A stretch of DNA of 64,000 nt. It comes from Sphingobacterium litopenaei (GTDB lineage: Bacteria > Bacteroidota > Bacteroidia > Sphingobacteriales > Sphingobacteriaceae). The stretch lies in assembly GCF_014692495.1 (NCBI RefSeq), contig NZ_JACOIJ010000001.1, forward strand, positions 186,001-250,000, in the 5' to 3' direction. Under the pieces are notes generated by a model. The model saw only the letters and a list, made by a program, of their open reading frames with translations. It was not told the DNA's origin and did no database searches. Position numbers and translations under genes: made by a program. Of the stretch, positions 1 through 6,758 are shown piece by piece (within the stretch, counting starts at the first letter, position 1; each line of letters starts with the position of its first letter).

Positions 1-1
1 T

Positions 2-79
2 AATGTGGCTTTGTCAGACGATGAAAAATATATGTATTTAACGAATACAGGACGTGTCATTCGAATTGCTTTAAAATAA
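2..79 (+). CDS. SMP-30/gluconolactonase-like protein, C-terminal end only
   Basis: The window opens inside a reading frame that stops at 77-79. The visible tail contains ALSDDEKYMYLTNTGRVIRI, which resembles the last beta-propeller blade of SMP-30/gluconolactonase/LRE proteins (a pattern of the type 'vALSdDeky.YlT'). These enzymes hydrolyse sugar lactones. The neighbouring sugar-type alcohol dehydrogenase 24 bp downstream would fit a sugar or uronate oxidation operon. Only about 25 residues are visible, so the family call is tentative. Confidence 0.5.
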   Translation, partial: NVALSDDEKYMYLTNTGRVIRIALK

Positions 80-103
80 TTGTTTATTACTCCCTAAATC
101 TTT

Positions 104-1114
104 ATGAAACTGCTTAGTTGCGAAAACCCGCATAACTTCCAATTCCACGAAACATCAATTCCTTCTTTAGAGGATGGACATTCACTACTTCAAATAAAGA
201 GAATAGGGGTGTGCGGAACGGATATTCATGCTTTTGAAGGCACACAGCCTTACTTTAATTATCCGCGTGTCTTAGGGCATGAACTAGCTGCTGAAATTGT
301 TGAAACTACTTCTGATAATTTAAAAGTAGGCGAATACGTAACGGTTATGCCGTATAAGTCTTGTGGCAAATGTGTAGCATGCAAAAGGGGTAAAAATAAT
401 TGTTGTGTTTCGATGCAAGTATTAGGGGTTCATATTGATGGCGGAATGGCGGAGTACATTACTGTGCCTAATGATTTGATTATAAAGGGGCAAGGATTAG
501 AATTGGATGAATTAGCTTTGGTAGAGCCTTTTGCAATTAGTGCGCATGCTATTGCCCGGGCAGATTTGCAAAAAGATGATTTTATTTTGGTAGTAGGAGC
601 TGGACCAATAGGGCTAGGTTTAGTTGAGTTTGGTCGAATTACAGGTGCTATAGTTATTGTAATGGATGTGAACAAAGAAAGGTTGGCTTTTTGTAAGGGT
701 AAATTAGAAGTGAAGCACACTATTCATATTGGAACGGATGATCCTTATGAGCGATTAAAAGAAATTACAAACGGTGATATGCCCACAGCAATCTTTGATG
801 CAACTGGTAATCTAAATGCTATTGAACAATCTCTGGAATATTTAGCTCACAGTGGTACTTATGTGCTTGTAGGGATACAGAAAGAACGTTTTAGCCTCAG
901 CCATCCAGAATTTCACAAAAGAGAATCTACGCTTATGAGCAGCCGCAATGCAACCAAATTGGATTTTGATTTCGTGATGGAGAGTATAAAAAATAAAAAA
1001 ATAAATCCGTTATTATTTATAACCCATCGTATTCCTTTCGAGGAGGTAATAGAAAGGTTTAGTATTTTTAATACTCCTTCAGAAAATGTAATTAAAGCGG
1101 TTATAGAACTATAA
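104..1114 (+). CDS. Zinc-dependent alcohol dehydrogenase (sorbitol/threonine dehydrogenase type)
   Basis: A 336-residue medium-chain dehydrogenase. The catalytic-zinc ligands are visible as C37 in GVCGTD and H59-E60 in LGHE. The structural-zinc lobe has C87, C90, C93 and C101. The Rossmann motif GAGPIG is at 165-170, and E141 lies in the usual EP motif. Members oxidise a secondary alcohol of a sugar, polyol or sugar acid with NAD(P). The exact substrate cannot be read from sequence. It follows an SMP-30-like lactonase gene by 24 bp in the same direction, which suggests co-transcription and a role in sugar or sugar-acid catabolism (inference). Length is normal for the family. Confidence 0.88.
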   Translation: MKLLSCENPHNFQFHETSIPSLEDGHSLLQIKRIGVCGTDIHAFEGTQPYFNYPRVLGHELAAEIVETTSDNLKVGEYVTVMPYKSCGKCVACKRGKNNCCVSMQVLGVHIDGGMAEYITVPNDLIIKGQGLELDELALVEPFAISAHAIARADLQKDDFILVVGAGPIGLGLVEFGRITGAIVIVMDVNKERLAFCKGKLEVKHTIHIGTDDPYERLKEITNGDMPTAIFDATGNLNAIEQSLEYLAHSGTYVLVGIQKERFSLSHPEFHKRESTLMSSRNATKLDFDFVMESIKNKKINPLLFITHRIPFEEVIERFSIFNTPSENVIKAVIEL

Positions 1115-1120
1115 ATAGAC

Positions 1121-1870
1121 TTACTTTAGTTTTTTAGCTGATTTGGTAAGTAAGATAATTCCTAGCCAATAAGAAGGAATAAAGGTCATCGCTATATTTA
1201 TAAAAATCGAATTAAATGTGTTCATGCCTAAGATTATATTGGGCAAGCAAAATAGTACACCAATTAGGGATAATAAAGTTACGGCATAAAATTTCCAAGA
1301 CTTGATTTTTCCTTTATAAACATAGGCTAATCCGATTAGTACAGGAATAAAATAGATTAAAGATATGGTCAATGTTTCCAATCTACTACCATTCGTTTCG
1401 GAAAAGGATTTAGCATGAATTAAGGTCATCAGATTATTTCCAATATGATAAGCTAATAAAAGACTGCCTACTGTTAGTATTGATCTTACAATAAATGTTT
1501 TGAAGGGGAGAAGTGTTTTAACAAATACGAATAGGAGTGATATAAGTGCTATAATAATATATCCTTGTCTCAGATAAGATACTAATACTAAGTTATAATC
1601 TTTGGGATTGTGTGTAGAAATTTCCAAATAAAGAGGCAGCATCATGCATAATCCACATATAAAAAGCAACCATCCTTTTTTATTAGAATTGTAGGAACGA
1701 TGTGACATGATTAATAATGTAGAACAGATAATTTTAATACTAGAAATTATCAGAATTAAACAAAAAATATCATCTAATACATAACCTTTGGGTACAATTA
1801 TATCTGCGATAGGTATAAAAGGAAGAATTATAAGTAATACGATTATTAAATAATTTAAGCGTCTCTTCAT
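1121..1870 (-). CDS. Hypothetical polytopic membrane protein
   Basis: A 249-residue protein made of about seven or eight hydrophobic segments separated by short polar loops, beginning with a basic MKRR followed by a long hydrophobic stretch. I do not recognise a family. It is convergent with the alcohol dehydrogenase, with only 6 bp between the stops, and it is preceded on its own strand by about 320 bp of AT-rich non-coding DNA. The coding frame is convincing because it spans the whole hydrophobic pattern without interruption, but no function is assigned. Confidence 0.7.
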   Translation of the reverse strand: MKRRLNYLIIVLLIILPFIPIADIIVPKGYVLDDIFCLILIISSIKIICSTLLIMSHRSYNSNKKGWLLFICGLCMMLPLYLEISTHNPKDYNLVLVSYLRQGYIIIALISLLFVFVKTLLPFKTFIVRSILTVGSLLLAYHIGNNLMTLIHAKSFSETNGSRLETLTISLIYFIPVLIGLAYVYKGKIKSWKFYAVTLLSLIGVLFCLPNIILGMNTFNSIFINIAMTFIPSYWLGIILLTKSAKKLK

Positions 1871-2193
1871 ATGATTGAATTAATTCTGAATACTATTAAG
1901 TACCCAAATATGATCCCTAATGGAATTTATGTTTGTTTTATTAGTTTTTAAAGTATTAGTTATCGAGGTTCTAATGTAAATGATTATTAATACAGTAGAA
2001 TATTTTTAGCGGGTTAAATATAAGGATAGAAAATATCTTTTAATTAAATTAAAAGGGCGAAAGCTAAGGTTTTAATAATTTTGTAGAATATTATCCATAC
2101 TCCTAGTAGAGGAATATTATTTTTACTTGGATAATTTTTATCTTAAAACAGCTTAGTTGTAATAAAGGGTGAGAAAATTATTTTTTTATTAAA
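1871..2193. other. AT-rich intergenic stretch
   Basis: This 323-bp interval lies upstream of the membrane-protein gene and downstream of the YdeI-like gene, both on the minus strand. It is very AT-rich with no open frame of useful length and no clear hairpin or repeat that I can support. It probably holds the promoter of the 1121-1870 gene. Confidence 0.5.
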
Positions 2194-2751
2194 CTATTTA
2201 ATTCGTTGTTGATTTTTACTAAAAAGGATTGTTTTATCTAATCGAGATAGTCTGGTCTTATCCTGTTTTGCGCTCATAATCCAATGCGTAATAACCTTCC
2301 GATAGGATGGTGGTTGGTTATTGAAGAAGTTCCAAGCCGAGTGGTCTTGTTTGAATAAATTCTCATATTCTTCTGTTAATACGGATAGCTCTTTTTCATG
2401 AGAATATATTCGGGAGTTTTCTTCCTTCCTTATCTCAAAAATTTTTAAACCAGCTGGTTGGAGTAAACCTGCTTTCTTTAGTTTTTCGATTTTTGCTATA
2501 TTGATATTGCTCCAGATGCTATTAGGCTTTCTAGGGGTAAATCTGATGCTATAACTTTCTTGATCTATGGATTTTCGAATACCATCGATCCATCCATAAC
2601 ACAGGGCTTGATCAACAGATTCAGACCATGTCATACTTGGTTTTCCACTTTTCACCTTATAGAATCCGACTAATAATTCTGTTTGCTTTTGGTGGTTTTT
2701 ATCCAGCCACGCTCTGAATTGTTCTTGATTTTCGAAGAAAATGGGCGTCAT
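2194..2751 (-). CDS. YdeI/OmpD-associated family protein
   Basis: The supported product is 185 residues starting at MTPIFFENQEQFRAWL. The frame is open further upstream, but that extension lies inside the neighbouring PhnB-like gene in another frame, so the ATG at 2749-2751 is chosen. Family hallmarks are visible: the N-terminal F-x-x-W-L segment, the central SVDQALCYGWIDG motif, the FTPRKPNSIWS motif and the Lys-rich C-terminal helix. The biochemical role of this family is unclear; some members are annotated as bacteriocin-protection proteins. It follows the PhnB-like gene on the same strand after about 50 bp, so the two may be co-transcribed. Confidence 0.85.
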   Translation of the reverse strand: MTPIFFENQEQFRAWLDKNHQKQTELLVGFYKVKSGKPSMTWSESVDQALCYGWIDGIRKSIDQESYSIRFTPRKPNSIWSNINIAKIEKLKKAGLLQPAGLKIFEIRKEENSRIYSHEKELSVLTEEYENLFKQDHSAWNFFNNQPPSYRKVITHWIMSAKQDKTRLSRLDKTILFSKNQQRIK

Positions 2752-2803
2752 AAGTAAGGAGTGCTGAAAAATTTCTTTTAATGTTGAGTTGCAAATAAGG
2801 ATA

Positions 2804-3241
2804 TTATACTTTCCCTTTATATCTAGGGTCATAATCCAGCATCCACTCAATGCCATATTTATCTCTAAACATTGCAAAATAAGAGCCCCAAGGACTTTCA
2901 TCCAAAGGCATTTCTATTTCTCCTCCTTCGGATAGACCCTCATAAATTTTCTCCGCTTCTTCTTTGCTTTCTGCGCTTACCACTATTTTACTTCTATTTT
3001 CCCTTTCATTGGTTCTTCCCAATATTTCGGGTACATCGTTAGCCATTAAAACGCTCTCACCAATAGGTAGCGCAATATGCATTATTTTGTTTTCCTCATG
3101 TGGAGCTATGGGAAATGTTTCACTAGCCATATCCTTAAAGCGGGTGATATTTGCAAATTCGCCTCCAAAGACAGATTGGTAAAATAGAAAAGCTTCTTCA
3201 GCATTTCCATTAAAATTAATGTGAGGATTGATGTTTGCCAT
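2804..3241 (-). CDS. VOC superfamily protein, PhnB-like
   Basis: A 145-residue single-module vicinal-oxygen-chelate protein. It begins with the typical INPHINFNGNAEEAFLFYQS segment and ends with the GIEWMLDYD segment of PhnB-like (3-demethylubiquinone methyltransferase-like glyoxalase fold) proteins. These small cytosolic proteins are metal-binding or glyoxalase-like, and most have no proven substrate. It is the last ordinary chromosomal gene before the mobile-element junction on the left. Confidence 0.85.
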   Translation of the reverse strand: MANINPHINFNGNAEEAFLFYQSVFGGEFANITRFKDMASETFPIAPHEENKIMHIALPIGESVLMANDVPEILGRTNERENRSKIVVSAESKEEAEKIYEGLSEGGEIEMPLDESPWGSYFAMFRDKYGIEWMLDYDPRYKGKV

Positions 3242-3360
3242 AGTTAAAGCTTTTAAGTCGGAATTAGTACGATAAATTTAAGGAAAAATAGGGATCAAGC
3301 AGAATTCTTGGGGGGAGTGTTAAAAATTTCTTAGTTTAGCATCCTTAATACAGATATCCC

Positions 3361-3711
3361 TTGCAAGAAGCCGAACGTAAATTACTATCTTTATTGCTGC
3401 CCGAAGGGCTTTTGGAATACTTTCAGATTTTAGAAGTCGATCAAGTTGACAATCAACTCCATATTTATTTAGATGAGCTTAATATTGCTCCGACAGGCTA
3501 TGAGAACAGCAAGTTGGAATCAAAGGGGTTTATGCCTTCCACTGAAATTTCAGACTTTCCCATTCGAGGTCAGAAAGTTGCGCTACATATCCGCCGTCGT
3601 CGCTGGACGGTACTGGATACCGGAGAGATCACACGAGATTGGAACCTGGTGCGTGAGGGTGCTCGAATGACGACGGAATTCGGGATTTTTTTAAAGAAGA
3701 TATTTGGATAA
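3361..3711 (+). CDS. ISAon1-family transposase N-terminal region protein
   Basis: A 116-residue first reading frame of an ISAon1-like element. It shows LLPEGLLEYFQIL near the N-terminus and the internal segment with HIRRRRWTVLDTGE, features I associate with the N-terminal helper frame of these elements. The start is a TTG, because no ATG lies upstream before the supported homology. In intact elements this frame is followed by the catalytic frame, as seen here at 3704, although that frame is cut off after about 66 residues. The product is probably non-functional without its partner. Confidence 0.8.
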   Translation: MQEAERKLLSLLLPEGLLEYFQILEVDQVDNQLHIYLDELNIAPTGYENSKLESKGFMPSTEISDFPIRGQKVALHIRRRRWTVLDTGEITRDWNLVREGARMTTEFGIFLKKIFG

Positions 3712-3900
3712 TCATCCTGTAAGCGCCCAATTGGTCGGTCTTTTCTTCCAGATGGACGGCAAGCAACTACAGGATCAATACAAGAATCACCTCAGTGATT
3801 TCCATGATTGGGACCAAAAGTCTCATGCCGAGAACTGGACATTGTTCCCTGAAAACATCTCGGAACACCTGAGCATCGATGAGACCAGTTTCAGCAACGG
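3704..3900 (+). pseudogene. ISAon1-family transposase, 5' fragment
   Basis: This frame, shifted relative to the preceding one and overlapping it by a few bases, encodes the start of the ISAon1 catalytic transposase. It has the motif DGKQLQDQYKNHLSDFHDWD and then HLSIDETSFSNG, which contains the first catalytic Asp region. At about 3900 the homology stops dead. The following bases in another frame are topB, so the apparent continuation to 3970 is read out of frame. The DDE core is therefore missing and the transposase is dead. Confidence 0.82.
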
Positions 3901-5505
3901 CTATACCGTGCCGGACAAGGGCGGAGCAAAGCCGACTGGCTTGTGGGCATCAATGCCTCGCAGGCATTGAGTATTTCGGCAGGGCGTGGCGTTTACTCGC
4001 TTGGTAGAGTACAAACGCCAACGCTTGCCCTCATCTGCAAGCGGTATTTGGAAAACAAAGACTTTGCCGTCAAGAAATACTTTCAAATCCAGTTGGAACA
4101 CCGCAAGGAATTTACAGACTTTAAGAGCCTTTCAAAGACCAAATGGGATGACAGGAAACTCGCTGACGATACGCTGAAATCTATTCAGCGTAACGGAACA
4201 GCAACCGTTACGGCAGTGGAAACCAAAACAGCTACGGAGCAACCGCCTTTGCTGTTCGACCTTACGGGATTACAGAAAGAAGCCAATAAAAGAGCATCCT
4301 ACACTGCCGAGGAAACATTGAACATTGCCCAAAGCCTATATGAAAAGAAATTTATCACCTACCCCTGTACAGGGAGCAAGTACATCCCCGAAGATATGTG
4401 GTCGGAAATCCCTGCACTGGTAAGGAATTTGGAAGCACGGGCTTCCTGCAAAAAAGCGGTCGGAAAAGTGAAATGGGGGCGTTTCAACAAACGCATCGTG
4501 AATGATGTAAAGGTCACAGACCACCACGGTCTGCTGATTACCGAAAAAATCCCGTCCGAATTAACGGCACACGAAAACGTTATCTATGATATGATTGCGT
4601 ACCGCCTGTTGGAAGCCCTTTCGCCTGCCTGTACCAAAGAAATAACCGACATCGAATTGCAGGCTCTGCACTATGACTTCACATTGAAAGGGTGTAAAAT
4701 CCTCGAAGCCGGTTGGCGTGGCATCAAAGAAAAATTTACCGATGAGGACAGCGAGCCTTTGCAGGAACTGCCGGAATTAAAGGTCGGCGATGAGCTGAAA
4801 ATCAAAGAGGCATCCGTACTGGAAAAGAAGACCAAACCGCCCGTGCTTTACACCGAGGCAGGTCTGTTGTCCGCAATGGAAAATGCCGGAAAGGAAATTG
4901 ACAACGAGGACGAACGGAAAGCCCTAAAAGACATCGGTATCGGTACACCTGCCACAAGAGCCTCTATTATAGAAACGCTTTTTAAGAGGGATTACATTCA
5001 GCGTGAAAAGAAATCCCTTATCCCTACCCATAAGGGATTGCAGGTTTACGGGGCTGTAAAGGACAAAAAGATTGCCGATGTAGCCATGACCGCCGAATGG
5101 GAAATGGCATTGCAGAAAATTGAAAACAACGAGGCGGATGCTGGTGCTTTTCAGCGTGAAATGGAAGCCTATGCCACTTCCATTACACGGGAGCTTTTGG
5201 ACACGGGCATTGTCAATGAAAAGCAACCCGAACTGACCTGCCCCAAATGCAAGAGCCGTCAGCTATTGGTTTGGAACAAGGTTGTAAAATGCCCCGATGA
5301 GGCTTGCAACTGGCTTCAATTCCGTACCGTGTGCGGAGTGCCGTTGAGCGTTGCCGATATAGAAAACCTCGTGACCAAAGGAAAGACCAACCTTATCAAA
5401 GGCATGAAAAGCAATTCGGGCAATAAGTTCAATGCCTATATCGTCATGAACGATAAAGCCGAAACTTCCTTTGAGTTTGAAAACAGGAAACCAAACAGGA
5501 AATAA
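3901..5505 (+). pseudogene. topB: Type IA DNA topoisomerase (TopB-like), N-terminally truncated
   Basis: The frame is open from the insertion-sequence junction (LYRAGQGRSKADWLVGINAS) to a stop at 5503-5505, about 535 residues. It lacks the Toprim domain and the first roughly 170 residues of the family. Recognisable parts are ADWLVGINASQAL, GRVQTPTLALI, the active-site region FITYPCTGSKYIPEDM, GIGTPATRA and a C-terminal zinc-ribbon-like segment (CPKC...CPDEAC). The catalytic Tyr codon is at 4360-4362. The following conserved Arg (YPRT) is Cys here (TGT at 4366-4368), a further sign of decay. The only start codon inside is the GTG at 3943. Such topB genes are carried by Bacteroidota conjugative transposons next to rteC, as here. 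Confidence 0.85.
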
Positions 5506-5560
5506 AATAAATGCTTTGTTTTCTGAACGGCATACAGCGTGAGGGATAGAAGCGACATCC

Positions 5561-5587
5561 TTTTGCGGTCCTGCAAGATCCGCAAAA
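5561..5587. repeat. Short hairpin downstream of topB
   Basis: TTTTGCGG at 5561-5568 pairs perfectly with CCGCAAAA at 5580-5587, leaving an 11-nt loop. It lies just beyond the topB stop and before the larger hairpin at 5608-5656. It may be part of a termination or processing structure between the convergent topB and rteC genes. Confidence 0.5.
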
Positions 5588-5607
5588 GATATAGCGGATA
5601 GCCCGAC

Positions 5608-5656
5608 CCGTCTGCATTTTTTCGTTAGCCTGGGCATGAGGCTAAAATGCAGACGG
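5608..5656. repeat. Long two-tier inverted repeat between topB and rteC
   Basis: A perfect 13-bp outer stem (CCGTCTGCATTTT at 5608-5620 with its complement at 5644-5656) encloses an inner stem in which TTAGCCT at 5625-5631 can pair with AGGCTAA at 5639-5645 around a 7-nt loop. The outer and inner arms share two bases, so the inner stem would be 5-7 bp. There is no strong T-run on either side, so a simple intrinsic terminator is not the obvious reading. It lies 15 bp past the rteC stop. Confidence 0.65.
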
Positions 5657-5671
5657 TGGCACGCCCAAATC

Positions 5672-6499
5672 CTACTTTTCGTCCTGCTCGTCCATTCTAC
5701 GCATAAGTTCTTCCCGAAGCGCATCAAGGAATTTTGTACGGTTCATCTTCCGGTTTCTCAACTCCAAATAAGCCTGATAAAAATTGCCCAAATCAACATC
5801 AAATGTGCTTTCAAAATATAGGGCTACTTCCCTTATATCGTTGTTCCCGTTGTCAAATACATTTTGATAGTGCAGGGCATAAATCAGTTCTATCAATGCC
5901 ACTTTACTTCCTGTCCATTTCAGCTTCTTTTGGATTTTCGATTTATCTTTTTGGAATTTGTTATACAACTGGTCTTCGATGTAAACCTGTATCAAATCAT
6001 TGGCTATTATCTTGGCGACCTTATAATCATGTGAAGTGGAAAAGGACTGGTCAGATTGAAAATAATAAGTGTCCAACCACAGCTTTATATCATGCTTCCC
6101 CCTTAAAAACATTCTATCGTCAAGTAACGAATTGTTGCTACGGTAATACTTATAGAAATCGAGGTTGTTGTTAAAGAACCTCTTAAGTTTTTTCAGTTCT
6201 TTGTTGAGGTATTTCCTTATGGGCTTTGCTCCATAGGGCTTTTTTGTTTCGATTTTGTAGATGGCATTGTAGTAAATGAGTTTTGCTACAAAGGCAGGTT
6301 TCTGATACTTGAAAAAACGGATTTCCTCATCCGTGTTCCTAAACCCTCTTTTCAGAACATACTCTTTCAGTTTGGACAGGCATTCAAGGATAAGGTGTAT
6401 AACGGCTTCTATCCGTTGTATGGAACAATCGGTTTCAATCTCCAATTCGTTGATGGCTGTTTCCAGTTTATGTAGGGTTTCATTATAGAATTTATTCAT
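5672..6499 (-). CDS. rteC: RteC family conjugative-transposon regulator
   Basis: A 275-residue protein with the RteC-domain layout: a helical N-terminal half, a central FFNNNLDFYKYYRSN region, and the C-terminal segment TSHDYKVAKIIANDLI that is typical of the family. In CTnDOT-type elements RteC activates excision genes in response to tetracycline. Here none of the usual targets (xis, exc, int) is present in the window, so the regulator is orphaned (inference). It converges on the truncated topB with structured DNA between them. Length is close to that usually seen, and the frame is intact. Confidence 0.85.
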   Translation of the reverse strand: MNKFYNETLHKLETAINELEIETDCSIQRIEAVIHLILECLSKLKEYVLKRGFRNTDEEIRFFKYQKPAFVAKLIYYNAIYKIETKKPYGAKPIRKYLNKELKKLKRFFNNNLDFYKYYRSNNSLLDDRMFLRGKHDIKLWLDTYYFQSDQSFSTSHDYKVAKIIANDLIQVYIEDQLYNKFQKDKSKIQKKLKWTGSKVALIELIYALHYQNVFDNGNNDIREVALYFESTFDVDLGNFYQAYLELRNRKMNRTKFLDALREELMRRMDEQDEK

Positions 6500-6758
6500 C
6501 TGTTTATTTTGAAATAGATGTTATTGGTTAATACAGAAAAGCTAACACTGTTCGTATTAGCTTATGATGCAATTACTGCTTAAAAAAATTTAACCTCTAC
6601 CGTATTGATGATGGAACGATAGATAGATTTTTGTTGCATACTTTAAAGGGTTGTAGTATGATGCAGGTTAGTCTTTGCGAATTACACCTGCATCACCTCC
6701 TTTTTTTTACCGATATTTTTTTACGGTTATGCAGTTTACAACCCTTAGTTATTTAATT
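6500..6758. other. rteC upstream region with several inverted repeats
   Basis: This interval between the starts of rteC and the end of the multicopper oxidase gene holds three symmetric elements. The first is an imperfect hairpin at 6541-6561 (GCTAA...TTAGC). The second is a perfect 10-bp pair, TGATGCAGGT at 6659-6668 with ACCTGCATCA at 6686-6695. The third is AAGGGTTGTA at 6646-6655 with TACAACCCTT at 6737-6746. The central pair is followed by a run of eight T on the plus strand and so looks like an intrinsic terminator for plus-strand transcription, although no plus-strand gene precedes it. Confidence 0.5.

Noticed and set aside
3250-3360. Left attachment site duplicated from the tRNA-Lys 3' end
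   Set aside because: I looked for the tRNA 3' sequence (for example CCCGCTGGGACTCGA) near the left end and did not find it. The left boundary is defined only by the insertion-sequence remnant.
3901-3970. Continuation of the transposase frame past the junction
   Set aside because: The residues after SFSNG are topB DNA read in the wrong frame. The transposase homology ends at about 3900.
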